Origin: Prolixibacteraceae bacterium
GTDB lineage: Bacteria > Bacteroidota > Bacteroidia > Bacteroidales > Prolixibacteraceae
Direction of reading: 5' to 3'
Assembly: GCA_028683385.1 (NCBI GenBank)
Contig: JAQUIJ010000007.1
Coordinates: 186,001 to 250,000, forward strand
Length of the DNA: 64,000 nucleotides
Under the pieces are notes generated by a model, which worked only from the letters and a program-made list of their open reading frames with translations, ran no database searches and was not told where the DNA came from. Position 1 is the first letter of the stretch. Every line of letters starts with the position of its first letter. Below, one piece after another: positions 8,606 through 17,418 of the stretch. A program made the translations under genes and the position numbers.

Positions 8606-9942
8606 GTTACGAAAATAACAACCAAAACGAATTTCAGGAACTGGCTGATTGGGTAATCGACCAAACAAAAAAAGCCGGTGCAAAGGACTGTAAAGTGAAC
8701 CTCTCCAAAAGACGGTTCGTCGAGATCAATTACCGCGATAGAAAACCGGAAGTAATCAAGGAAGCTACCACTCAGGGGCTGAATCTTCAGGTCTTTATCA
8801 ACAACAGGTATGCATCTCAATCAACTCCCGATTTCAGAAAATCAACCTTGGCAGGCTTTATTGCCGATGTTATTGAAAGTGCAAAAATCATGGAGGAAGA
8901 CCCGTTTCGAACGCTCCCCGATCCAAAGTATTATGCCGGAAGATCAACCAGCGACCTTCAGCTAGCCGATCCTACTCATTCAGATTTAACGCCTGAAGAG
9001 CGGCATATCATGGCAAAAAAAGTGGAAGAAGGCTGTATGAAACAAGGCGGCAGCAAAGTTATTTCAATTGAAGCTGGCGAATACGATGATACTTCTGACG
9101 AATTTGTGAAATCGAGTAATGGTTTTGTTGGCGCTAACCGCACCACGCAATGCTGGACCGGAGCAACAATGACCGCCCAGGATGAAGGCGATAGACGACC
9201 TTCCGGTTATCACTGGGTTGGATGTCGCTATCGGGCCGACCTTCCATCGCTCGATGAAGTAGGCGAAATTGCTGCCCGGAGAACACTTGACCTACTTGGA
9301 GGCAAAAAAATACAAACCGAAACTCTTCCGGTTATTATCGAAAACCGGGGAGTGGGCCGTGTACTCGGCGGTCTTCAGGATCCAATGTGGGCTGGAAACA
9401 TACAGCAAAAACGTTCGTTTCTTGCCGACAAAAAAGGTCAAACCATTGGCAGTAAACTTTTCACCATTCAGGATGATCCATTTCTTCCGCGCGCACTTGG
9501 ATCGAAGTATTACGATGGCGACGGCTTCCCTACAAAAAAAAGAAACTTAATTACAGAGGGAACCTTGAATGAGTTTCTGGTTGACTGGTATTATAGCCGA
9601 AAACTAGGATGGGAACCGACTTCCGGTTCAATCTCAAATCTGATCATTCCTCCGGGAAACCGAAGTGTAGAAGAGATAATCAAAGACATGGATCGCTGTT
9701 TGCTAATTACTGATTTCATTGGTGGAAATTCCAATTCAACAACCGGTGACTTCTCGGTGGGTATTATCGGCAAACTCTACAACAAAGGTCAATTCGTTCA
9801 AAATGTGGCAGAGATGAATATGGCCGACAATCATCTGAAATTCTGGAATAAGCTGGTAGAAGTTGCTAACGATCCGTGGATTTACAGCTCCGCAAGACTA
9901 CCCAGTCTGGTGTTTGATGGTGTGGTCGTATCCGGAATCTGA
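8602..9942 (+). CDS. pmbA: PmbA/TldE-type partner of TldD
   Basis: A 446-residue TldD/PmbA-family protein that lacks the HExxxH metal motif, as expected for the non-catalytic TldE/PmbA subunit. Family landmarks include an N-terminal LADWVIDQTKKAGAKDCKV and a late SNSTTGDFSVGIIG, close to the conserved N-x-x-T/S-G-D-F-S of PmbA. Its start overlaps the tldD stop (ATGA at 8602-8605). No signal peptide or Tat motif is visible, in contrast with TldD. The operon ends with a strong hairpin at 9988-10024. The two together should form one protease. Confidence 0.9.
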   Translation: MSYENNNQNEFQELADWVIDQTKKAGAKDCKVNLSKRRFVEINYRDRKPEVIKEATTQGLNLQVFINNRYASQSTPDFRKSTLAGFIADVIESAKIMEEDPFRTLPDPKYYAGRSTSDLQLADPTHSDLTPEERHIMAKKVEEGCMKQGGSKVISIEAGEYDDTSDEFVKSSNGFVGANRTTQCWTGATMTAQDEGDRRPSGYHWVGCRYRADLPSLDEVGEIAARRTLDLLGGKKIQTETLPVIIENRGVGRVLGGLQDPMWAGNIQQKRSFLADKKGQTIGSKLFTIQDDPFLPRALGSKYYDGDGFPTKKRNLITEGTLNEFLVDWYYSRKLGWEPTSGSISNLIIPPGNRSVEEIIKDMDRCLLITDFIGGNSNSTTGDFSVGIIGKLYNKGQFVQNVAEMNMADNHLKFWNKLVEVANDPWIYSSARLPSLVFDGVVVSGI

Positions 9943-9987
9943 TTCATCAAAATATTGAATGTTGGATGAAATTCAATGTGAAAGTAA

Positions 9988-10024
9988 AAAATCCTCCAAG
10001 GCTTTAAACTTTGGAGGATTTTAT
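9988..10024. terminator. Terminator between pmbA and the convergent GH125 gene
   Basis: A perfect 12-bp stem (9988-9999 with 10011-10022) is flanked by an A-run and a T-run, so it can act in both directions. Confidence 0.85.
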
Positions 10025-10062
10025 TGTATTCGAATTTTGCATTATAATCTGTGGTAAAAAGC

Positions 10063-11499
10063 TTACCCTTTCAGCAAATGCGGCCGCTCATGGTACACTT
10101 TCAGGATCATTTCGCCAAACAGCGTATTGGCCCAGGCAAACCATTTGCGGGTAAACTTGGTAGCATCATCCTTCTGGAACGACTCATGCATAAAGCCAGT
10201 ATCGGCATGTGTTTTCAGCAACATATCGATGCAATGTTTAATTTCGGCATCATCGATGCTGGTAATGGCGCGTAAAATAATGCTCATTGGCCAGATGGTG
10301 TCGGCTCCGGTGTGTGGGCCACCTATCCCCTCGCCTGCCGTTCCTTTGTAGAAGAACGGATTATTTTCCGACAGTACCACTTTCCGGGTATTGAGGTACA
10401 ATGGACTATTGGGCTCAATGGCTCCCAAATATGGCAGCGATAAAAGCGAAGGTACATTGGCATCGTCCATCAGGTGGAAACTTCCAAAACCGTTTACTTC
10501 AAAAGCAATGATTTCGCCAAATTTCGGATGAACAAAGATTCCATTTTCTTTGAGTCCTTGTTTCACCTGATTTTGAATTTCTTTTGCTTTGGCAACAAGA
10601 GCTTCATCTTTTAATTCAGGAGTGGAAAACATTTCCTGAAGATAACCCAGTACTTCGATGGCAAACATGTTGCTCGGAATCAGATAGGGAAACAAAGTAC
10701 AATCGTCGCTTGGACGGAAAGTAGATACAATCAGCCCACAAGGTTTAACCGGATAACCGTAGCCACTCAACGGAACTCCATCGGTTGCCCAGGCAGTTGT
10801 GCGTTGAAAACTGTATGGTCCTTTATCGTGAAAACGCTGCTGCTCGCGGAATGTTTGCAGAACTAGCTTCATGGCTTCTTTCCATTTGCTGTCGAACAAG
10901 CTTACATCGCCAGTTAGTTTCCAATAGCCATGAGCCAACCGGATGGGGTAACACAAACTATCGATTTCCCATTTCCGCTCGTGGATTCCTGGTTTCATGT
11001 CAGTCAGGTCATTCTTCCACTCACTTTCCTGGGTTGGATCTTTATAGAAAGCATTGGCATACGGATCGAGCAAAATGCATTTGGCCTGACGGTTAATCAC
11101 TCCTTTCACAAGTTCTCTCAATTTGGCATCTTCTTTCACAAATGGCAAATAGGGCCAAATCTGGGCAGTGCTATCGCGAAGCCACATGGCATCAATATCT
11201 CCGGTGATCACATAGGTATCAGGCTTTCCGTCAATAACTTCAAAATCCACAGTGGTATCCAGTGTATTCGGGAAACAGTTTTCGAACAACCAGCCCAACT
11301 CCGGATTGGAAATCGATGCTTTTACTTTGATAATGGTTTTTTCAACCGATTCGCTCACAAAGTTGCGTTTGGCAAGTGGCGGACGTTTGCTCTCGAACGC
11401 CGGAAGCAAATTACCGGCAATAATTTTTGTTTTGCTGGCGGCCAGAACTCCAATTCCGGCTAACGCACTGGTTTTAATAAACATTCGTCTGTCTGACAT
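10063..11499 (-). CDS. GH125-type exo-alpha-1,6-mannosidase
   Basis: A 478-residue protein of the metal-independent alpha-mannosidase family GH125 (formerly DUF1237). A Tat-type leader (DRRMFIKTSALAGIGVLAAS) predicts export in folded form. The family hallmark DIDAMWLRDSTAQIWPYLP is at about residues 101-119, followed by ERKWEIDSLCYPIRLAHGYW and FSTPELKDEAL. Near the C-terminus, GEGIGGPHTGADTIWPMSII matches the region bearing the acid/base residue. GH125 enzymes remove non-reducing alpha-1,6-mannose, for example from N-glycans or mannans. It is a single gene, convergent with pmbA and divergent from the ECF sigma factor. Confidence 0.9.
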   Translation of the reverse strand: MSDRRMFIKTSALAGIGVLAASKTKIIAGNLLPAFESKRPPLAKRNFVSESVEKTIIKVKASISNPELGWLFENCFPNTLDTTVDFEVIDGKPDTYVITGDIDAMWLRDSTAQIWPYLPFVKEDAKLRELVKGVINRQAKCILLDPYANAFYKDPTQESEWKNDLTDMKPGIHERKWEIDSLCYPIRLAHGYWKLTGDVSLFDSKWKEAMKLVLQTFREQQRFHDKGPYSFQRTTAWATDGVPLSGYGYPVKPCGLIVSTFRPSDDCTLFPYLIPSNMFAIEVLGYLQEMFSTPELKDEALVAKAKEIQNQVKQGLKENGIFVHPKFGEIIAFEVNGFGSFHLMDDANVPSLLSLPYLGAIEPNSPLYLNTRKVVLSENNPFFYKGTAGEGIGGPHTGADTIWPMSIILRAITSIDDAEIKHCIDMLLKTHADTGFMHESFQKDDATKFTRKWFAWANTLFGEMILKVYHERPHLLKG

Positions 11500-11551
11500 A
11501 TTCTTTTTCTATTTTATCAATTTATCTTTGATTTTGTTGGTATTCTGAAGG

Positions 11552-11559
11552 CAAAAATA
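11552..11559 (-). promoter_or_regulatory. Candidate -7 element for the GH125 gene
   Basis: Minus strand reads TATTTTTG, a full match to TAnnTTTG, 52 bases before the GH125 start. No well-placed -33 TTG is visible, so confidence is limited. Confidence 0.35.
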
Positions 11560-11657
11560 TCCAAATTTGATCCTTAAAACGGGAAAAACGAAAATTTATT
11601 TGAGCTTTTGCAACCCTTCAGAAAAACAGTTGTCAATAAAACTGAAAACGATAACAT

Positions 11658-12209
11658 TTGAGTCAGACAGCATTCATACATCAGGATTTGATAGCCGACA
11701 GCATAAAAGGCAGCAACAAAGCCCGCTACCAGCTCTATCAGTTATATTCCAAAGCGATGTTCAACGTGTGTTTCCGCATGATGAATAACCGCGAGGATGC
11801 TGAAGATATGTTGCAGGAGGCTTTTGTACAGGCTTTTCAGAAACTTGAATCGTTCAGGAACGAATCGGGTTTTGGCACCTGGATAAAGACAATTACAGTC
11901 CACACTTGTATCAATGCCCTGAACAAACGTAAATTGGACATCCGTTACATCGATGATTTACACCGCTTCGAAACAGCCGAAGAAGAACCCGAAGAAGCCT
12001 TGTACACCACCGAAAATGTGTTGGAGGCGATGAATCAGCTTCCGGAGGGAGGGCGAATCGTCTTCTCACTTTACCTGCTCGAAGGGTACGACCACGGAGA
12101 GATTTCACAAATACTGAATATCACCGAATCGACCTCGAAAACGCAATATATGCGCGCCAAACGTAGGGTTTATGAAATAATGAAACAAACAAAAGCAAGT
12201 ACGATATGA
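11658..12209 (+). CDS. ECF-type RNA polymerase sigma factor
   Basis: A 183-residue sigma-70 family protein of ECF size. The start must be the TTG at 11658, because an in-frame TAA lies at 11652 and the next ATG would cut into region 2. Region 2 is seen in MFNVCFRMMNNREDAEDMLQ followed by EAFVQAFQKL. Region 4 is seen in YLLEGYDHGEISQILNITES, the helix-turn-helix that reads the -35 element. The stop overlaps the next start (ATGA at 12206-12209), coupling it to a membrane anti-sigma-like protein. It probably responds to an envelope cue and drives the surface-protein genes that follow. Confidence 0.9.
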   Translation: MSQTAFIHQDLIADSIKGSNKARYQLYQLYSKAMFNVCFRMMNNREDAEDMLQEAFVQAFQKLESFRNESGFGTWIKTITVHTCINALNKRKLDIRYIDDLHRFETAEEEPEEALYTTENVLEAMNQLPEGGRIVFSLYLLEGYDHGEISQILNITESTSKTQYMRAKRRVYEIMKQTKASTI

Positions 12210-12721
12210 AACCAGATCGATTAGAAAAGTTTGTAAATGAAAACCGGCACGAATTCGACCTGTTGGAGCCATCAGACCGGATATGGGAATCTATCAGCGA
12301 ACAGCTAAACGAGGAGCCGAAAAGCAAAATCAGGAAATCTTCGTGGATGAAAATTGCCGCAGTTGTGGTTTTAGCGCTCGCAATTCCAACAGTTATTTAT
12401 CAGGTTAAATTTTCGGAACATATACAATCGGCAAAAGCAGTTCAGGCCGATCCTGAAATTCAGGAATTAATTGAGGCTGAGGCTTATTACGCGCAGGAAG
12501 TCTCAGGGAAAATGGCCGAAATAAATAAATGCTACAAAGTTCATCCTGAAATAAAGATAGAGATTGAGGGGGATTTAAATGAGTTGGAAATGATGTATCA
12601 TTCGTTAAAAAATGATCTAAAAGAGAATATCTCGAACAAGGAAGTTATTGAAGCGATGATTGAGAACAACCGCAACCGGATGAAACTGGTTGACGAGGTT
12701 CTGGAACAAATAAATTGTTAG
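12206..12721 (+). CDS. Putative membrane anti-sigma factor
   Basis: A 171-residue protein with an acidic N-terminal segment (EFDLLEPSDRIWESISEQL), one transmembrane helix at about residues 49-66 (MKIAAVVVLALAIPTVIY) and a charged, coiled-coil-prone periplasmic tail of about 100 residues ending in C. This topology, together with translational coupling to the ECF sigma gene, makes an anti-sigma role likely. The cytosolic N-terminus would hold the sigma factor and the tail would sense the envelope. I do not see a standard zinc-binding HxxxCxxC motif, so it is not a ZAS-type anti-sigma by sequence. Confidence 0.65.
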   Translation: MKPDRLEKFVNENRHEFDLLEPSDRIWESISEQLNEEPKSKIRKSSWMKIAAVVVLALAIPTVIYQVKFSEHIQSAKAVQADPEIQELIEAEAYYAQEVSGKMAEINKCYKVHPEIKIEIEGDLNELEMMYHSLKNDLKENISNKEVIEAMIENNRNRMKLVDEVLEQINC

Positions 12722-12725
12722 CCTT

Positions 12726-13838
12726 ATGGTTATGAAGAATTTTTTGCAAACAAACGGCAGTCGGCTTTTTACCTCAGGTTTATTCATCCTGATGTGCTTA
12801 GCCGGTCATGCACAGTTTACCGAGACAAAGGAATTTGTTAAGCGTTTTGCCATTCAGCCCGAAACGCGCATCGACATTACGAACAAATATGGTAAAATAG
12901 AGCTGAATACCTGGAATAAAGACTCGGTGGTCATCAGATTTAAAATGGAAATTAACGAAAAGAAGCCGATCAAGCTCGAAAAAACGTTGGATAATCTGGA
13001 CTTCGACATCAGTAACAGTCAGCATTACCTGGTGGTGAGAACGCTGGTCGACAAAAACCGGAGCCAAATTGAAAGCGAATTCCTGAAATTTAAAGAAACA
13101 ATTCTTCAGACCAATGGCAGCATCCGCATCGACATGATGGTGTGGTTGCCCGACAATCGTGAACTTCGGCTGGAAAACAAGTTTGGCGACATCATTATGG
13201 GCGACTACAAAGGCGAAACTCAAATTACACTGAGCAACGGCAAACTGAAAACCGGCGACTTGCCCAAACGATCGACGATGAACCTGAGCTTTGCCGATGC
13301 CATGATTACCAACCTGCCCAACGCTCGAATCGTCAGCAATTACAGCGATATTGAGATTAAAAACTCAGGAATATTGCGTTTCGAAAGTAAATCGTCGACC
13401 ATTGAAATTATGAGTGCTGAAGATTTGAGCATCGACTCGCGACGCGATAAATTCCGGATCAGGATTGCAAATAAACTGGATGCAACAGGCAATTTCAGCC
13501 AATTCAGAATTTCAGAATTAAAGGATAAGGCGAACCTGCGCTTAAGTTACGGCAGTCTCGAAATGGAAAAGATACTGAACTCGTTCAGCAGCATTTACGT
13601 CGAATCACGATCGGCAGATTTAAACCTTTATTTTAGTCCTGAAGCCAAATTTAATTACGAAATCACCGAAACCAAAACTGATCTAAAATTGGGACGGGAA
13701 CTGAAAGAGGAGGACAAAGAAGTGATTGATTCGAAAGAAAATAAAGTCCGCCATTCAGGCTATTTCGGCAAGAAAATGAAAGAAGATCAGCTCATCATTA
13801 ACGCCGTTGGTGGCGAAACCAATATTCTGTCGTATTGA
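12726..13838 (+). CDS. DUF4097-like secreted beta-strand protein
   Basis: A 370-residue exported protein starting 4 bases after the anti-sigma gene. The leader runs to about residue 33 (SGLFILMCLAGHAQ). The mature part is rich in beta strands with repeated short motifs such as ITNKYGKIELNTWNKDSV, NKFGDIIMGDYKGE and LRLSYGSLEM, the pattern of DUF4097-type beta-helix or adhesin-like proteins. The exact function of the family is unknown. In Bacteroidota these genes are commonly found in ECF sigma/anti-sigma operons, so a role as target or modulator of the envelope response is plausible. The ATG at 12732 is an alternative start. Confidence 0.72.
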   Translation: MVMKNFLQTNGSRLFTSGLFILMCLAGHAQFTETKEFVKRFAIQPETRIDITNKYGKIELNTWNKDSVVIRFKMEINEKKPIKLEKTLDNLDFDISNSQHYLVVRTLVDKNRSQIESEFLKFKETILQTNGSIRIDMMVWLPDNRELRLENKFGDIIMGDYKGETQITLSNGKLKTGDLPKRSTMNLSFADAMITNLPNARIVSNYSDIEIKNSGILRFESKSSTIEIMSAEDLSIDSRRDKFRIRIANKLDATGNFSQFRISELKDKANLRLSYGSLEMEKILNSFSSIYVESRSADLNLYFSPEAKFNYEITETKTDLKLGRELKEEDKEVIDSKENKVRHSGYFGKKMKEDQLIINAVGGETNILSY

Positions 13839-14237
13839 TGGATAGAAGGATTGAATTACTGAAAGACTGATTCATATCTGATTTCGTACGATTCATCAGG
13901 TAATACAAGCGATTTAGCAAAATATGTTCTTTCCTTCACGATGAAAGATTCAATTTTGCTAGTGAATGAGACTTAGTTAAAAGCAATCAAACCAACCTGT
14001 GTAGAAATTCATAATAACAGCCAATGTAACAATTACATTTGATTGCACTGCGCTAAGCGCTGTTGGAGAAGCATTCTATGTCAGATCCCGAAATAAATTC
14101 GGGATGACTATACATTAACCTAAAAAACTTAAAATTTTTATTCAGGATTTGCAACCACGAAAATAAAATCCTGTCTATGATATCAGAAAACAATCAGAAA
14201 AACAGAAAACAATCAGAAACAAGCAATCCTCAAAGCT
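13839..14237. other. 399-bp intergenic region within the ECF cluster
   Basis: No gene is visible. It contains one half (a single hairpin, 14084-14108) of the REPIN-like repeat family and an AT-rich tract before the GIN-domain gene. Whether the ECF transcript continues through it is not evident. Confidence 0.6.
14084..14108. repeat. Single-hairpin copy of the REPIN-like family
   Basis: The arms TCCCGAA and TTCGGGA flank the sequence ATAAA. It matches the right-hand hairpin at 4377-4401 and 24901-24925 almost base for base, ending in the same GATGAC tail as the latter. Confidence 0.65.
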
Positions 14238-14960
14238 ATGAAAACAACTAAAATTCAAATTCTTACGGCACTATTCGTGCTTTTATTAGGAACAAGTTCC
14301 TGTCTCGACGAACTATTTATTGAAGGCAACGGAATTTCGAGAACAGAAACCCGTGATGCGGAAGGGTTCAATCAAATAAGTTCGAGCGGAGATTTCACGG
14401 TTACTGTAATGCCAGGCAACTTTTATTCGGTGGAAGTAACAGCCGAATCGAATTTATTGCCTTACATCTCAACCAATGTAGATGGAAGAACACTGAAAAT
14501 CAGAACTACTGGAATACATTCACTTCGACAGAACGAACCAATTGAGATTTTCATCACCACACCGGTACTAAATGGATTAGCATTAAGCGGATCGGGATTA
14601 ATTGAAACCGGAAGTTTTCTGAGTTCAGACTTCGACTTGTCAGTTTCCGGATCGGGTGATATCAAAACCATAATCAGCAGCGACAAGGTAAACGCGAACA
14701 TTTCGGGCTCCGGAACAATTTATATGGAAGGTGATGCCATAAACACTAATTTTGTGATTAGCGGTTCGGGAAAAATAAAGACTTATAACCTTTTGCAGGA
14801 TCAATGCCATGCAGTAATTTCCGGATCGGGCGATATGTATGTAAATGCCAGCCAATTTATTGATGCCCGGATTTCAGGGAGCGGAAGGGTTTATTTTGTC
14901 AATCACCCTATCGTGCATACCAGCATTTCCGGATCAGGCGATGTAGTCGATAAGAATTAA
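14238..14960 (+). CDS. GIN-domain (DUF2807) lipoprotein
   Basis: A 240-residue protein with a lipoprotein signal (FVLLLGTSSC, lipobox cysteine at residue 22). It consists of the head-GIN beta-helix fold with repeated G-S-G turns: SGSGLIETG, SGSGDIKT, SGSGTIYMEG, SGSGKIKT, SGSGDMYV, SGSGRVYF and SGSGDVVDKN. Such repeats form a right-handed beta-helix at the cell surface or in the periplasm. GIN-domain proteins are common in Bacteroidota and have no established function. It follows the ECF sigma group and precedes two small barrel-like proteins, so a surface role under the same stress response is likely. Confidence 0.85.
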   Translation: MKTTKIQILTALFVLLLGTSSCLDELFIEGNGISRTETRDAEGFNQISSSGDFTVTVMPGNFYSVEVTAESNLLPYISTNVDGRTLKIRTTGIHSLRQNEPIEIFITTPVLNGLALSGSGLIETGSFLSSDFDLSVSGSGDIKTIISSDKVNANISGSGTIYMEGDAINTNFVISGSGKIKTYNLLQDQCHAVISGSGDMYVNASQFIDARISGSGRVYFVNHPIVHTSISGSGDVVDKN

Positions 14961-15013
14961 TGAAACCAGAAAAAAGAAAAAATCATTAGAAAACAAAAAA
15001 TAAAATTGAAACA

Positions 15014-15520
15014 ATGAAACAAATCTATTTAATCGTTGGCTTATTACTCCTCGCATTCAGCGGGTTTTCAGAAGAACCGGTTAAAGCTGCTGGTATTCGC
15101 GGTGGGCTTTCCTCCGGATTTGAATACCGCGTTTACTCGGGCGATTTAACGTCGTATAAAGCACTGCTTTCATTCCGGAAACAGGGTTTGCAGTTAACCG
15201 GCATGAAAGAATTCCATGTAGCCGATGCTTTCGATATTGGAGAAGAAGAATTGTCTTTTGTTTATGGTTTTGGAGCTCATGTCGGTTTTGAATCGTGGCA
15301 CAATTACTATTATTACGATACACTTCCACAGACATCGTACAGTGAACGCCGCTCTGGCCCTATTGCAGGGCTGGATGGTTTGGCTGCAATTGAATATACG
15401 GTAAAGGAAATTCCTTTTGTATTTGGAGTGGAGGTAAAACCTTATTTTAATCTCTTCGGAAAGAGCTTCTTTCAGCTCCAGCCCTTCGATTTTGCCTTTA
15501 CCGTAAAATATACTTTTTAG
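15014..15520 (+). CDS. Small outer-membrane beta-barrel-like protein
   Basis: A 168-residue exported protein. The signal peptide (MKQIYLIVGLLLLAFSGFS) is followed by alternating hydrophobic and aromatic strands, GGLSSGFEYRVYSGDLTSYKA, AHVGFESWHNYYYYD and a final aromatic FTVKYTF. The terminal F and amphipathic strands are typical of outer-membrane beta-barrels. Its size suggests an eight-stranded barrel. I do not recognise a named family. It lies 53 bases after the GIN lipoprotein. Confidence 0.6.
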   Translation: MKQIYLIVGLLLLAFSGFSEEPVKAAGIRGGLSSGFEYRVYSGDLTSYKALLSFRKQGLQLTGMKEFHVADAFDIGEEELSFVYGFGAHVGFESWHNYYYYDTLPQTSYSERRSGPIAGLDGLAAIEYTVKEIPFVFGVEVKPYFNLFGKSFFQLQPFDFAFTVKYTF

Positions 15521-15596
15521 TCATTTGTCATTAGCGATTTTGTCCACATAGAGTCGGACTAAAAACAATATATAAAGGAATGTCAATGGAAAAGTA

Positions 15597-15649
15597 GTCA
15601 TTAGTCATTCGAAAAGTAGCCATTAAACTTTTTCCGAATGACCAATGAC
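15597..15649. repeat. Long imperfect hairpin, family 2
   Basis: Outer arms 15597-15611 and 15635-15649 pair over 15 bases with one mismatch. Inner arms AAAAGT (15612-15617) and ACTTTT (15627-15632) extend the stem. The same design, with the same GTCATTAGTCA core, occurs at 27921-27971. Confidence 0.65.
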
Positions 15650-15739
15650 CGTTTCCTGCAAAAAATGAGGAAAAAGCAATAAATACCTCTAAACAAATCA
15701 ATACTTCAGAAAGCAAAACAACTATTTAAACAGTTAAAA

Positions 15740-16357
15740 ATGAAAAAGTTATCACTCATGATTTTTCTTGGGTTAGGTTTCCTATTGGCCTCAGCCCAGG
15801 ATGACAAAGACAACAATCAGATTTCGACAATCTTTTCAAGAACCAGATCAAATGGCGGCTACGGAGCCTTATCGTTTGGCTATTCGGAAATCGACGGAAA
15901 AGATGCTTTTGTAATGGGCGCCCGAGGTTCGTGGATTATTGACCATTCGTTTGCCATTGGACTGGGCGGAGTTGGTTTTATTAACGATGTAAATTACCAT
16001 CATTGGCCAAACAATGAATTAAACGATAACCTGGCAGGAGGCTATGGCGGTATTTATCTTGAACCAATCATTGCACCAAGATTGCCCGTTCACATTTCGG
16101 TTCCTGTATTATTCGGAATTGGAGGCATCTCGCGTATTCATGACAATTGGGATACTTGGGTTTACAATGATTCGCAGAATGATGTTTTCCTGGTCTTCGA
16201 ACCGGCGGTCGAACTCGAATTCAATCTGACCCGGCATCTACGACTGGCTGGCTCGGTAGGATACCGATTTACCTCTAAAGTTGAAATGACGGATACAAAC
16301 CCGGACATTCTGGAAGGCACCAATATTGGGATTGTTATGAAGTTTGGAAAATTCTGA
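15740..16357 (+). CDS. Outer-membrane beta-barrel-like protein
   Basis: A 205-residue exported protein with signal peptide MKKLSLMIFLGLGFLLASAQ. The rest has repeated GG-Y-G and aromatic strand patterns (GYGALSFGYSEIDGKDAFVMG, GGYGGIYLEPII, HLRLAGSVGYRFTSKV) ending in FGKF, as in small barrel proteins. No family name is recognised. It is the last gene of the co-directional run that begins with the ECF sigma factor and is followed by a hairpin at 16377-16409. Confidence 0.6.
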   Translation: MKKLSLMIFLGLGFLLASAQDDKDNNQISTIFSRTRSNGGYGALSFGYSEIDGKDAFVMGARGSWIIDHSFAIGLGGVGFINDVNYHHWPNNELNDNLAGGYGGIYLEPIIAPRLPVHISVPVLFGIGGISRIHDNWDTWVYNDSQNDVFLVFEPAVELEFNLTRHLRLAGSVGYRFTSKVEMTDTNPDILEGTNIGIVMKFGKF

Positions 16358-16376
16358 TATTATCATTTCCGATTTT

Positions 16377-16409
16377 AGTCAGGGTTTCACTCGAAGTGAA
16401 GCCCTGACT
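16377..16409 (+). terminator. Hairpin terminator after the barrel gene
   Basis: A 15-bp stem with one G-T pair (16377-16391 with 16395-16409) and a 3-base loop is followed after 11 bases by a T6 run. It sits 20 bases after the stop. Confidence 0.65.
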
Positions 16410-16441
16410 AATTTCATCTTTTTTATCTACCCAATAAAACC

Positions 16442-16449
16442 TACTTTTG
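16442..16449 (+). promoter_or_regulatory. Candidate -7 element for the EamA transporter
   Basis: TACTTTTG matches TAnnTTTG and lies 20 bases before the ATG at 16470, downstream of the terminator. No good -33 TTG is present. Confidence 0.4.
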
Positions 16450-16469
16450 CCGCTCATAAAACCGGTTAA

Positions 16470-17387
16470 ATGAAGAATAAATCCTGGGTTACAATTGGTG
16501 CCGCTATTTTATCGATGATTTTCTGGAGTTTTTCGTTTGTCTGGATAAAAATTGTCTATGAGGCTTATGGGCCGCTAACAACTGTTTTATTCAGGTTACT
16601 TATTTCTTCCGGATTAATGTTGATCTTCACCGTCCTGTCCCGGAAACTTCAGAAGATACAACCCGGCGACTTTAAATTATTCATTTTACTGGCATTTTTC
16701 GAACCATTCCTTTATTTCATGGGCGAAAGCTACGGTCTGAAATACGTTTCGTCAACAGTAGCTTCTGTTATTGTGGCCACAATTCCACTTTTTTCGCCCA
16801 TTGCAGCCTGGTATTTTTACAAGGAAAAACTCAGCCGCACCAATCTGTTTGGCTTGGTTATTACGTTCTTCGGAGTCAGCCTGGTTGTACTCGACACGTC
16901 GTTTAATTTCACCGCTTCGCCATTGGGTGTTGCGCTCGAGTTCTTTGCTGTCTTTGGAGCCATTGGTTATGCAAGTGTCCTGAAAGGTATTTCGCATCGC
17001 TACAATACGTTCACCATCATCACTTATCAAAACCTGATTGGCGCAGCATTTTTTCTTCCATTTTGGTTGATCTTTGAAATGAACGATTTTACGCAGGTTA
17101 CTTTTAATGCCAAAGCATTCTGGGCGATTATCAAACTGGCAATTTTTGCATCAACGTTTGCGTTTATCTTGTTTACCTATAGTGTCCGGAATATGGGAAT
17201 CAACAAGTCGAATACCTTTATCAATGTAATTCCAATCTGTGTGGCTATTTTCGCCTACATCATATTGGGCGATCAACTGAATTTTCACCAGATGATCGGA
17301 ATTGCGATTGTTATCTCCGGATTATTTCTGGCACAAATCAATTGGAAACGTTTTAGAAAAGGAACACCGCCCATTTATCAGGCCTGA
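16470..17387 (+). CDS. EamA-family (DMT superfamily) transporter
   Basis: A 305-residue integral membrane protein with about ten hydrophobic segments and the two-repeat layout of EamA/RhaT-type permeases. Family features include FWSFSFVWIKIVYEAYGPLTT at the N-terminus, AEGL-like ESYGLKYVSSTVASVI in the first repeat, and VIPICVAIFAYIILGDQ followed by HQMIGIAIVISGLFLAQ in the second. These proteins exchange or export small metabolites such as amino acids or nucleosides. The substrate cannot be read from the sequence. It is followed by a small His/Cys-rich protein gene 31 bases downstream. Confidence 0.88.
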   Translation: MKNKSWVTIGAAILSMIFWSFSFVWIKIVYEAYGPLTTVLFRLLISSGLMLIFTVLSRKLQKIQPGDFKLFILLAFFEPFLYFMGESYGLKYVSSTVASVIVATIPLFSPIAAWYFYKEKLSRTNLFGLVITFFGVSLVVLDTSFNFTASPLGVALEFFAVFGAIGYASVLKGISHRYNTFTIITYQNLIGAAFFLPFWLIFEMNDFTQVTFNAKAFWAIIKLAIFASTFAFILFTYSVRNMGINKSNTFINVIPICVAIFAYIILGDQLNFHQMIGIAIVISGLFLAQINWKRFRKGTPPIYQA

Positions 17388-17418
17388 ACCTTTTTGTGAT
17401 ATATCTGTTTTTGTCATC

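Noticed and set aside
17302-17418. Upstream extension of the His/Cys-rich small protein
   Set aside because: These codons overlap the EamA gene and give a non-hydrophobic, unlikely N-terminus; the GTG at 17419 gives a proper charged start and membrane helix.
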